42,700 bases of DNA, from the NCBI GenBank assembly GCA_017935145.1, contig JAGBIE010000028.1, forward strand, positions 1 through 42,700, given 5' to 3'. The position numbers and the translations under genes are program-made. Source of the DNA: Oscillospiraceae bacterium. Lineage in GTDB: Bacteria; Bacillota; Clostridia; Oscillospirales; Oscillospiraceae. Shown one piece after another: positions 6,554 to 13,585 of the stretch (position 1 is the first letter of the stretch; every line of letters begins with the position of its first letter). The notes beneath the pieces are model-generated. The model was not told the DNA's origin. It saw nothing but the letters and a program-made list of their open reading frames with translations, and searched no databases.

Positions 6554-7828
6554 ATGTTTGTAGATAAAGTGCGGATTTTCGTGCAGGCAGGCAACGGCGG
6601 TAATGGCGCCGTGGCATTCCATCGGGAAAAATTCGTGGCAGCCGGTGGCCCCGATGGGGGAGATGGCGGTCATGGTGGGAATATCGTGCTTCGGGTCAAT
6701 GACAATATGTCCACCCTCATGGATTTCCGCTACAAGCGGAAATATTCTGCCCCCAACGGGGAAGATGGTCGTGGCGGTCGTTGCCACGGCAAAAATGGCG
6801 AAAACCTGGTAATTTCCGTGCCCCGTGGCACTGTGGTGCGGGATGCGGAAACGGGCGATGTCATTTGTGATATGCACGCCGAAGGGGATTTTATCCTCTG
6901 CAAAGGCGGTCGTGGTGGCTGGGGCAACAAGCACTTTGCCACTCCCACCCGTCAAGTGCCCCGCTTTGCTAAGGGCGGGCTTCCCGGTGAAAGTCACGAT
7001 GTGGTGCTGGAACTGAAACTTTTAGCGGATGTGGGTCTTGTGGGCTTCCCCAATGTGGGCAAATCCACCCTACTTTCTGTTACCTCCAACGCCCATCCCA
7101 AAATCGCCAACTATCACTTTACCACCCTGTATCCCAACTTGGGTGTCATCTATGTGGACGAAGGCGTCTCCTTTGTCATGGCGGATATTCCCGGTATCAT
7201 CGAAGGCGCAGCCGAGGGTGCAGGTTTGGGTCACGATTTTCTGCGGCACATTGACCGCTGCCGATTGCTTATCCACATTGTGGATGTCTCCGGTAGTGAG
7301 GGTCGCGACCCTGTGGAAGATTTTCAGAAAATCTGCGAGGAACTGGCATCGTACAGCCCTGAATTGGCATCCCGCCCCATGCTGGTTGCCGCCAACAAAT
7401 TGGACCTTTTGCCTCCCGATAGTGACAATTTGGAGCGTCTGCGCGCCTATGTGGAGGAACGGGGCTACGAATTCTATGAAATTTCTGCCGCTACCACCCA
7501 AGGCACGCGGGAACTGATGAAAACCGTGGCTGGCAAACTTTCTCATCTGCCCCCCGTTCGGGTCTTTGAACCCGAATATGTCAAACCTTTGGCAGAAGCA
7601 GGGGACAGCCAAGAACTGACCATCCAGCAGGAAGATGACCTGTGGCTCATCTCTGGCAAATGGCTGGAGCGCCTCATGGGGGATATTAACTTTGCCGATT
7701 ATGAATCCCGCATGTATTTTGACCGTCAATTGCGCAAAAGTGGTCTCTTTGAGCGCCTAGAGGAAATGGGCATTGAAGATGGCGACATTGTCAGCATTTA
7801 CGACTGGGAATTTGAATACGAACGCTGA
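6554..7828 (+). CDS. obgE: GTPase Obg/CgtA
   Basis: Obg is a ribosome-associated GTPase needed for 50S assembly and linked to the stringent response and sporulation. The 424-residue product has the full three-domain layout. The glycine-rich Obg domain covers 1-158 (PDGGDGGHGGN repeats). The GTPase domain follows, with G1 GFPNVGKS (164-171), G3 DIPG (211-214) and G4 NKLD (281-284). The C-terminal OCT domain is at about 346-424. I chose ATG 6554, giving MFVDKVRIFV, which matches the family start and has GAGGAG 9 bases upstream. Earlier in-frame ATGs at 6518 and 6545 lie in the terminator or directly against the ribosome site. It is adjacent to rpmA as in most bacteria. Confidence 0.97.
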   Translation: MFVDKVRIFVQAGNGGNGAVAFHREKFVAAGGPDGGDGGHGGNIVLRVNDNMSTLMDFRYKRKYSAPNGEDGRGGRCHGKNGENLVISVPRGTVVRDAETGDVICDMHAEGDFILCKGGRGGWGNKHFATPTRQVPRFAKGGLPGESHDVVLELKLLADVGLVGFPNVGKSTLLSVTSNAHPKIANYHFTTLYPNLGVIYVDEGVSFVMADIPGIIEGAAEGAGLGHDFLRHIDRCRLLIHIVDVSGSEGRDPVEDFQKICEELASYSPELASRPMLVAANKLDLLPPDSDNLERLRAYVEERGYEFYEISAATTQGTRELMKTVAGKLSHLPPVRVFEPEYVKPLAEAGDSQELTIQQEDDLWLISGKWLERLMGDINFADYESRMYFDRQLRKSGLFERLEEMGIEDGDIVSIYDWEFEYER

Positions 7829-7846
7829 AATAAACAGCAAACATAC

Positions 7847-7881
7847 TTCGGAGGCAAAGCTGTTCTTTGCCTCCGAATTTT
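7847..7881 (+). terminator. Terminator between obgE and the LysE-type gene
   Basis: A perfect 13-bp stem (7847-7859 with 7865-7877) closes a 5-base loop and is followed by TTTTA. As with the rpmA-obgE hairpin, the next gene's Shine-Dalgarno sequence (GGGGGAG, 7886-7892) begins almost at once. Confidence 0.85.
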
Positions 7882-7896
7882 ATATGGGGGAGCAAC

Positions 7897-8478
7897 ATGT
7901 TTCATTGGGGACAATTTCTTTCTTATGCAGGTGTTATGGCTATTACACCTGGGCCGAACAATCTAATGTCTATGTCCAATGCGGGAAGATTGGGAGTGCG
8001 CAAAGCCATCGGCTTTAATTTTGGTGTATGGCTTGGTTTTTCCATTGTGGCACTGCTGAGCGCGGTGTTTTGTTCCACATTGTCTACGCTGTTTCCGCAA
8101 ATCAAACTGCCAATGCTCCTGTTAGGCGCGGGATATATGCTGTTTTTGGCTTGGAAAACATTTCGCAGTAGCGATGTGGAAGAGAAAAGTGCGGGCAAAG
8201 GAAACTTCCTTTCGGGACTGCTTTTACAGTTTGTAAACCCTAAGATTTACCTCAACTGCATCGTGTCTATGCAGACCTACATATTGCCACATTTCTCTGG
8301 AAAATGGCTGAGTTTAATAGCTTTTGCCCTACTTTTGGCTTTTGTGGGTTTTGTTTGCACCTTGTTGTGGGCACTGTTCGGCTCGGCGTTCAAACTGCTG
8401 TTCTCCAAGTATGCGCGAATGACAAATACCCTTATGGCACTGCTTTTGGTTTATTGTGCCGTTTCGTTATTTTTGTAA
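7897..8478 (+). CDS. LysE/RhtB-family amino acid exporter
   Basis: A 193-residue inner-membrane transporter of the LysE superfamily, which exports amino acids or small metabolites. The N-terminal signature TPGPNNLMSMSNAGRLG (about residues 17-33) is typical, and five to six hydrophobic segments follow, including the mid-protein LLLQFVNPKIYLN motif. ATG 7897 has GGGGGAG 4-5 bases upstream. The open frame extends 10 codons further up into the terminator hairpin, so that extension is rejected. No promoter is visible between the obgE terminator and this gene. Substrate unknown. A bidirectional terminator separates it from the SASP gene. Confidence 0.92.
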   Translation: MFHWGQFLSYAGVMAITPGPNNLMSMSNAGRLGVRKAIGFNFGVWLGFSIVALLSAVFCSTLSTLFPQIKLPMLLLGAGYMLFLAWKTFRSSDVEEKSAGKGNFLSGLLLQFVNPKIYLNCIVSMQTYILPHFSGKWLSLIAFALLLAFVGFVCTLLWALFGSAFKLLFSKYARMTNTLMALLLVYCAVSLFL

Positions 8479-8513
8479 AAAAAAGAGCACCCTTTTGGGT
8501 GCTCCTTTTTCTT
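8477..8513. terminator. Bidirectional terminator between LysE-type gene and SASP gene
   Basis: An 8-bp GC-rich stem (8485-8492 GAGCACCC with 8497-8504) has a TTTT loop. It is flanked by an A run on the left (8477-8484) and a T run on the right (8506-8510), so it can stop both converging transcripts. Confidence 0.88.
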
Positions 8514-8518
8514 TTCCC

Positions 8519-8719
8519 TTAGTGGATAGAACGCTCGTAAGCTTCTACCATTTTCTTGACCATCTGGCCGCCCACGGAGCCGGCTTCACGGCTGGACAGG
8601 TCGCCATTGTAGCCCTGCTTCAGGTTGACGCCCACTTCGCGAGCGGCTTCCATCTTGAACTTGTTCATAGCGTCCCGTGCTTCGGGAATGTTCAGCTGGT
8701 TGTTAGACTTGAAACTCAT
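8519..8719 (-). CDS. Alpha/beta-type small acid-soluble spore protein
   Basis: SASPs coat and protect DNA in dormant endospores and are degraded at germination by the GPR protease. The 66-residue product has the family pattern: NNQLNIPEARDAMNKFKME, then EVGVNL, YNGDLSSREAG, and the DNA-binding GSVGGQMVKKMVEAYE. The GPR cleavage region is the KFKMEAAREVG segment. Start ATG 8719 has AAAAGGAG nine bases upstream. It is monocistronic, with a bidirectional terminator at its end. A forespore (sigma-G) promoter is expected, but I could not identify one convincingly. This is the clearest sign that the organism forms spores. Confidence 0.97.
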   Translation of the reverse strand: MSFKSNNQLNIPEARDAMNKFKMEAAREVGVNLKQGYNGDLSSREAGSVGGQMVKKMVEAYERSIH

Positions 8720-9059
8720 AGTTGCATCTCCTTTTAAGAAAATGATTTATTTGGGTACCGCACCAATAGATTACCCCATGAATTTGCAAATAACCGACAA
8801 AATCGCTGGTAATTTTTTCGGCATGAAAGTGTGGGAGAAACTGCATATTTTTTGGCGAAAAACTTGCAATTCTTTTATATATAATGTACAATGTATGAGT
8901 AATAATATGCCTTATTATGCCCATTTTTGTAAAAAGCGTGTCAAATTGTGCGAAAAATGCGCGATTTTGACCTAATTTCTCCAATTTTTTACAATATTTT
9001 TCGGTAAAATCAGACCTGCGTCATGTTCCTGTGAAAAAAATTCAAAAGAGGGATGCATT
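8720..9059. other. Divergent intergenic region (340 bases) between SASP gene and polysaccharide operon
   Basis: This AT-rich region separates two diverging genes. It holds the SASP ribosome site on the minus strand and the operon promoter at 8967-8995 on the plus strand. An imperfect inverted repeat at 8940-8971 touches the -35 element. A TATATAAT string at 8878-8885 has no matching -35. No coding frame in it looks real. Confidence 0.7.
8967..8995 (+). promoter_or_regulatory. Promoter of the polysaccharide operon
   Basis: TTGACC at 8967-8972, 17-base spacer, TACAAT at 8990-8995, each 5/6 to consensus. Transcription should start near 9002, about 58 bases before the first ATG at 9060. No other convincing promoter is seen in the 25 kb downstream. 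Confidence 0.75.
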
Positions 9060-10319
9060 ATGGAAGCATTTGAAAAGAAATTGTGGCTGGCCACCCCCAC
9101 CATGCACGGGGAAGAAATGAAGTATGTTCAAGAGGCTTACGATACCAACTGGATGAGCACCGTGGGCGAGAACATTAACGAGGTAGAACGCATCGCCGCG
9201 GAGAAAGCGGAAATGAAATATGCCGTTGGCTTGTCCTGCTGTACCGCCGCTTTGCATCTCGCTGTAAAGCATGCTGGCGAAACCCTCTACGGCAAGCCCG
9301 CCATCAGCCATGGCGCATTGGAAGGCAAGCGGGTCTTTTGCTCCGATATGACCTTTGATGCTACCTTAAACCCCGTGGTGTACGAGGGTGGTATCCCTGT
9401 GTTTGTCGATACGGAAGAATCCTCTTGGAACATGGACCCTGTGGCACTGGAAAAAGCATTCCAGATGTACCCCGATGTAAAACTGGTGGTCTCTGCGGAA
9501 CTCTACGGCTTCCCTGGTCGCATGGATATCATCAAGGAAATCTGTGAGAAACATGGCGCACTTCTCATTGAGGATGCCGCCGAAGCCATGGGCGCTACCA
9601 TCCACGGCAAGCAGTGCGGTTCTTTCGGTGACTATTCCGCCATCAGTTATAACGGCAACAAGATTATCACTGGTTCTTCCGGTGGTTGCCTGCTGACCAA
9701 TGCCATTGAGGTGGCCAACAAAGCCCGCAAATGGTCCACCCAAAGCCGTGAAAATGCCCCTTGGTATCAGCACGAAGAAGTGGGCTATAACTACCGCATG
9801 AGCAATGTCATCGCAGGTGTCATCCGCGGTCAGTATCCGTACTTAGAAGAACATATTGCTCGCAAAAAGGCAATCTATGAGCGCTATGAAAAGGCATTTT
9901 CCGATTTACCTGCAAAGATGAATCCCGTGGTGGAGGGCACAGAACCCAACTACTGGCTTTCCGCCATGATTGTGGATCGGGATGCCATGTGCCAGCAGGT
10001 GCGGGATGATTCTAAGGCGCTCTACAGAAAAGAAGCGGGCAAGACCTGCCCCACGGAAATTTTGGAAACTCTCGCAAAATACAATGCTGAGGGTCGTCCC
10101 TTGTGGAAGCCCATGCACATGCAACCCATGTATCGCATGCACGAATTTGTCACCCGCGAGGGAAGCGGTCGCTGTAAGACCAATGCCTATATCGCAGGCG
10201 AGGGTATGGATGTGGGCGCGGATTTGTTCGCCCGCGGTCTGTGCTTGCCCAGCGATATTAAGATGACAGCACAAGAGCAGGACAAGGTCATCGAGATTGT
10301 CCGTTCCTGCTTTCAGTAA
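9060..10319 (+). CDS. DegT/DnrJ/EryC1-family sugar aminotransferase
   Basis: A PLP-dependent aminotransferase of the DegT/StrS class, which converts a keto-sugar nucleotide to an amino sugar. The 419-residue product has the Schiff-base lysine Lys201 in SYNGNKIITGSSGG and the pyridine-nitrogen aspartate Asp172 in LLIEDAAEAMGA. Its overall pattern resembles PglE-like enzymes that make UDP-4-amino-4,6-dideoxy-GlcNAc on the way to bacillosamine. First gene of the operon. The next gene encodes a PglC-like phosphoglycosyl transferase, which supports a role in making the first sugar of the repeat unit. No 4,6-dehydratase lies beside it; the only such enzyme in the window is the broken capE at 29054. 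The precise sugar is inferred. Confidence 0.93.
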   Translation: MEAFEKKLWLATPTMHGEEMKYVQEAYDTNWMSTVGENINEVERIAAEKAEMKYAVGLSCCTAALHLAVKHAGETLYGKPAISHGALEGKRVFCSDMTFDATLNPVVYEGGIPVFVDTEESSWNMDPVALEKAFQMYPDVKLVVSAELYGFPGRMDIIKEICEKHGALLIEDAAEAMGATIHGKQCGSFGDYSAISYNGNKIITGSSGGCLLTNAIEVANKARKWSTQSRENAPWYQHEEVGYNYRMSNVIAGVIRGQYPYLEEHIARKKAIYERYEKAFSDLPAKMNPVVEGTEPNYWLSAMIVDRDAMCQQVRDDSKALYRKEAGKTCPTEILETLAKYNAEGRPLWKPMHMQPMYRMHEFVTREGSGRCKTNAYIAGEGMDVGADLFARGLCLPSDIKMTAQEQDKVIEIVRSCFQ

Positions 10320-10331
10320 GGAGTCACTTCC

Positions 10332-10973
10332 ATGTATGCAAAATGTCTCAAACGGGTGATGGATTTTCTCCTCTCCCTCATGGCACTTTCGGTGCTTTCT
10401 CCGGTGCTTGTGATTCTCACAGTACTGGGTGCGGTAAAGATGAAAGGCAACCCCTTCTTCACCCAACTGCGCCCTGGGAAGAATGAGAAGATTTTTCGCC
10501 TCATTAAATTCCGTACCATGACCTGCGAAAAAGATGCAGACGGCAACCTGCTTCCCGATGAGAAGCGACTGACCAAATACGGCGAGTTTCTCCGTGCCAC
10601 ATCCTTGGATGAACTGCCGGAACTGCTCAACATTTTGGTGGGGGATATGAGTATCATCGGTCCTCGTCCTCTTTTGGTTTCCTATCTGCCGTATTACACG
10701 GAGGAAGAACGGCATCGGCACGATGTTCGTCCCGGTCTTTCGGGTCTTGCCCAAGTCAACGGACGCAACCTCGTCACATGGGAAGAGAAATTCGCATGGG
10801 ATTTGAAGTATGTTGAAAATATCACTTTCTGGGGTGATGTCAAAATCATCTTCCAAACTGTGAAAAAGGCGTTCATCAAAACAGAAGGTGTAGTGCTGAA
10901 CTACGAAGGAAACTTGGCGAAAATTCGTCAGGCGGAACTGGATGCCAAAACTGAGGTGGGCGCAAGCAAATAA
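10332..10973 (+). CDS. PglC-type monotopic phosphoglycosyl transferase (initiating sugar transferase)
   Basis: This enzyme moves a sugar-1-phosphate from a UDP-sugar to undecaprenyl phosphate, the first step in building a lipid-linked repeat unit on the inner membrane face. The 213-residue protein is the minimal PglC-sized form. It has the N-terminal re-entrant hydrophobic segment (about 11-35), FRLIKFRTM, and the catalytic dyad Asp93-Glu94 in TSLDELPELLN, at the same numbering as in Campylobacter PglC. IGPRPLL and PGLSGLAQVNGR complete the signature. AAGGAG upstream of ATG 10332; 12 bases after the aminotransferase. Pairing with that gene suggests a bacillosamine-type first sugar. Confidence 0.95.
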   Translation: MYAKCLKRVMDFLLSLMALSVLSPVLVILTVLGAVKMKGNPFFTQLRPGKNEKIFRLIKFRTMTCEKDADGNLLPDEKRLTKYGEFLRATSLDELPELLNILVGDMSIIGPRPLLVSYLPYYTEEERHRHDVRPGLSGLAQVNGRNLVTWEEKFAWDLKYVENITFWGDVKIIFQTVKKAFIKTEGVVLNYEGNLAKIRQAELDAKTEVGASK

Positions 10974-11005
10974 TCTGAATCTTCCTTGTTAACGGAGATG
11001 ACGAC

Positions 11006-11998
11006 ATGACAGATATCTATTTTGAGTTTCAATACGCAAAACTGTACGAGCAAATGGAAAATGGCGTTGCTTGTCAGTGGACGTACCAAGGTCCTGAGGG
11101 AGAGGTGGCGCACCTTTTCATCAAGCGTGAGGTGCCACAGAAAGTGGATGGGGAAACCTATTTCGATTTAATCACACCCTATGGCTATGGCGGTCCAAGA
11201 GTCATTAGCGTGGCAGAGGGCTATACCAAAGAAGACCTCACCAAAGCGTTTGAACGAAGCTTCACCCAATATTGCGCAGAGAATCAAATTGTCAGCGAGT
11301 TTGTGCGGTTTTATCCTTTGAGTGACAACGGCAAGGATTTTGCGGAAGTTTACAACGCAACCCTCAACCGCCACACCTTGGGCACAAATCTAAAGGATTA
11401 TGATGACCCTGTGCAAGCGGAGTTTTCTAAAAGTTGTCGCAAAACAATCCGTGGCGTTTTAAAACAAGGTGTTACCTTTCAGATGACCCAAAGCCCCGAA
11501 AATTTGGATGAATTCATCCGAATTTACTATCTGAACATGGAACGCAAACAGGCAGAAGAATTCTATTTCTTTGAGAAGTCATATTTTGAGGATATTTTGC
11601 GGTTTTTTCAAGACCATGTTCTTTTGGCAGAAGTGAAATACGAGGGGAAAACCATTGCTGCGGGGCTGTACTTTTTGACCAACAATGTGATTCATGCCCA
11701 CTTGTCGGGCACAGACACAGAGTATTTACCCTTATCCCCAGCCTATATTCTCAAATATGGCACGGCACTTTGGGGCAAGGAACACGGCTGTTCTGTCATT
11801 CATTATGGCGGTGGCGTTTCATCCTCCACGGAAGATCCGCTGTACTGCTTTAAGAAAAAATTTGCGAAAAACACAGAATTTCCATTTTATCTCGGCAAAA
11901 AGATTTGGCATGTAGAAGCCTATCAAAAATTGTGCCAAGCAGCAGGTGTGGAACCAAGTGGAGACTTTTTTCCTGCCTACCGCGCAAAACACAAATGA
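11006..11998 (+). CDS. FemAB/GNAT-like transferase
   Basis: A 330-residue protein with the double-GNAT look of FemA/FemB/FemX-type aminoacyl transferases and related peptidoglycan or glycan acyl transferases. The central stretch with KSCRKTIRGVLKQGVTF and the later AGLYFLTNNVIHAHLSGTD fit the family. The segment HYGGGVSSSTEDPLYCFKKKF is the usual C-terminal lobe. In FemX such proteins use aminoacyl-tRNA, and in polysaccharide loci they may add an amino acid or acyl group to an amino sugar. It is AT-richer than its left neighbour, which suggests a separate origin. The acceptor and donor are not visible from sequence. ACGGAG precedes ATG 11006. Confidence 0.8.
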   Translation: MTDIYFEFQYAKLYEQMENGVACQWTYQGPEGEVAHLFIKREVPQKVDGETYFDLITPYGYGGPRVISVAEGYTKEDLTKAFERSFTQYCAENQIVSEFVRFYPLSDNGKDFAEVYNATLNRHTLGTNLKDYDDPVQAEFSKSCRKTIRGVLKQGVTFQMTQSPENLDEFIRIYYLNMERKQAEEFYFFEKSYFEDILRFFQDHVLLAEVKYEGKTIAAGLYFLTNNVIHAHLSGTDTEYLPLSPAYILKYGTALWGKEHGCSVIHYGGGVSSSTEDPLYCFKKKFAKNTEFPFYLGKKIWHVEAYQKLCQAAGVEPSGDFFPAYRAKHK

Positions 11999-12007
11999 GG
12001 TGAAACC

Positions 12008-12550
12008 ATGATTTCTTCCAAGCAGGATTTGAAGGAATATCTGGAAAAAGATGCTTGCGCCTTGGGATTGCGTCCCAGAAAAGTGGTGCTCTTGGGCAAA
12101 GAGGTTTGGCGCTTTGAACGGATTTTGCGCCGCTATGAATATCACCTGAATGTAACTCACAACAAATTTGCAACCCTCTTTTGGAAAGTGCGTCATCGGC
12201 AGATGTCCTATAAACTTGGCTTTGTAATTCCGCCCAATGTCTTTGGCGCAGGCTTGCGGATTAATCACTACGGCAATATTGTTGTGAATTCCGAAGCACG
12301 AATTGGGGATTGGTGCGATATCCATCAAGGGGTCAATATTGGCGCTGGTTACGATGGTGTTCCCACCTTGGGCAACAATGTTTGGATTGGACCTGGCGCA
12401 AAAATCTTTGGCAAAATTCAAATTGCAGATGATTGCGCCATCGGCGCCAACGCAGTGGTCAACAAGGATTTTCTGCAAACGGGCGTGTCCATTGCAGGCG
12501 TGCCCGCCAAAATCATCAGCGAAAAAGGAAATCAATACATTCGTTCATAA
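12008..12550 (+). CDS. Serine O-acetyltransferase-like hexapeptide acyltransferase
   Basis: A 180-residue left-handed beta-helix (hexapeptide repeat) acyltransferase resembling the C-terminal part of serine acetyltransferase (CysE). After an alpha-helical start, imperfect hexapeptide turns run from about 75 to 172: GLRINHYGNIVVNSEARIGD, then HQGVNIGAG, TLGNNVWIGPGAKIFG, ADDCAIGANAVV and AGVPAKII. His76 in NHYGN and the HQGVNIG motif match acetyl-CoA-using relatives. In this setting it more likely O- or N-acetylates a sugar than makes cysteine precursor, because no cysK is near. GAGGTG overlaps the preceding stop, so it is tightly coupled to the FemAB-like gene. Confidence 0.88.
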   Translation: MISSKQDLKEYLEKDACALGLRPRKVVLLGKEVWRFERILRRYEYHLNVTHNKFATLFWKVRHRQMSYKLGFVIPPNVFGAGLRINHYGNIVVNSEARIGDWCDIHQGVNIGAGYDGVPTLGNNVWIGPGAKIFGKIQIADDCAIGANAVVNKDFLQTGVSIAGVPAKIISEKGNQYIRS

Positions 12551-12567
12551 GAAATTGGAGCGATTAC

Positions 12568-13566
12568 ATGATTCATTTGCGAAAATATCATAGTCTTGCT
12601 TCCGTCATGCAAGCATGGGAGAATCTTTGGGGGAACAATCCTAACGCAACGGTGTATCAGTCTCCTGCTTATGCTCGCATGATTGCAAAGCACATTCTTC
12701 CGTATAAAATTATTTTACGGCAAAACCCGGAATTCTTTCTGTTTTTGGAAGATGATGCGCCCATTATGATTTTGCCCTTGTTCCATGATTGGTTTGGTCA
12801 CGATTACACCTTGTTTGGCTACAAAACCGGTTGCGGCTATTTGGACGCAATCTATGCAGAGGATATGACATTGGAAAAGATGGGCGAATGCTTTTCGGTG
12901 TTTTCTGATGCTCATCCCAATGCAAAGATTTCCTGTTGCCATATTCGGCAAGAATCTCTCTTAGGGCAATATCTATCTCAATCTGCAAAAGACAGACAGT
13001 TCACTCCCTGTGTCGTGATTTCTCTGCCCAATGATTTTGAAGAATACTCTGCATCTCTGAGCAAAAACACCAGACAGAATCTTCGTACCGCATATAACAG
13101 ACTGCAAAAAGATGAAAAAACTTTCGAGTTGCAAGTTGTTGACCATCATGCAATGTCTCGCAATCTGCGGCATAAACTCTTGAAAATTTATGCCGATCGT
13201 CAGGTAAAGCACTACCGAAAAGCTGGCGGATATCTTTATCGGCTTTTTATTCGATACATCGATGTGGGGACTATTCTTCACAAAGAATTTCCAGAAGTGA
13301 AAAGCTTTGTGTTGCGGATTGATGGACAAATTGCAGGGTATTTTGATGCCCTTTACAAGGACTGTGAGGTTGTGATTCCTCGGCTTGCTATTGATGATAC
13401 TTTTAGCCGGTATAGTCCAGGCGTCTTACTCCTCAACGAGAGTATCCGCTATTTCTATGATAGCACGGCGATTCGCACCATTGATCTCACACACGGCAAC
13501 GAACAGTACAAAGTTGCCATGGGAGGGACAATCCAACAGTGCTTGAAAGGCACGTTGCTTGTGTAA
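12568..13566 (+). CDS. BioF2-like/CelD-type GNAT acetyltransferase
   Basis: A 332-residue protein of the GNAT superfamily, resembling the Acetyltransf_6 (BioF2-like, CelD/BcsL) group found in exopolysaccharide loci. Visible features are an N-terminal stretch with YQSPAYARMIAK, a central SLSKNTRQNLRTAYNRLQ (the family's 'k..r.n.rr' helix) and a C-terminal LRIDGQIAGYFDALYKD strand pair followed by SPGVLLLNESIRYF. The start chosen is ATG 12568 with TTGGAG seven bases upstream. The frame is open a further 135 bases, but that part overlaps the preceding gene. It lies in the AT-rich block with its two neighbours, and together they look like a modification cassette. Target unknown. Confidence 0.8.
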   Translation: MIHLRKYHSLASVMQAWENLWGNNPNATVYQSPAYARMIAKHILPYKIILRQNPEFFLFLEDDAPIMILPLFHDWFGHDYTLFGYKTGCGYLDAIYAEDMTLEKMGECFSVFSDAHPNAKISCCHIRQESLLGQYLSQSAKDRQFTPCVVISLPNDFEEYSASLSKNTRQNLRTAYNRLQKDEKTFELQVVDHHAMSRNLRHKLLKIYADRQVKHYRKAGGYLYRLFIRYIDVGTILHKEFPEVKSFVLRIDGQIAGYFDALYKDCEVVIPRLAIDDTFSRYSPGVLLLNESIRYFYDSTAIRTIDLTHGNEQYKVAMGGTIQQCLKGTLLV

Positions 13567-13585
13567 GAAAGGGGCTTGTGATACC

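Noticed and set aside
6221..6997. 258-codon minus-strand frame opposite rpmA and obgE
   Set aside because: Glycine codons of the Obg domain read backwards; it crosses the terminator and has no ribosome site.
8720..8830. Sigma-G promoter for the SASP gene
   Set aside because: Only loose matches to the forespore consensus were found and none had proper spacing, so I do not list one.
8852..8885. Promoter using TTGGCG (8852-8857) and TATAAT (8880-8885)
   Set aside because: The spacer would be 22 bases, outside the workable range; the pair at 8967/8990 is far better.
9906..10856. 316-codon minus-strand frame opposite the aminotransferase and PglC genes
   Set aside because: It spans two certain plus-strand genes and the gap between them, and its translation shows no domain.
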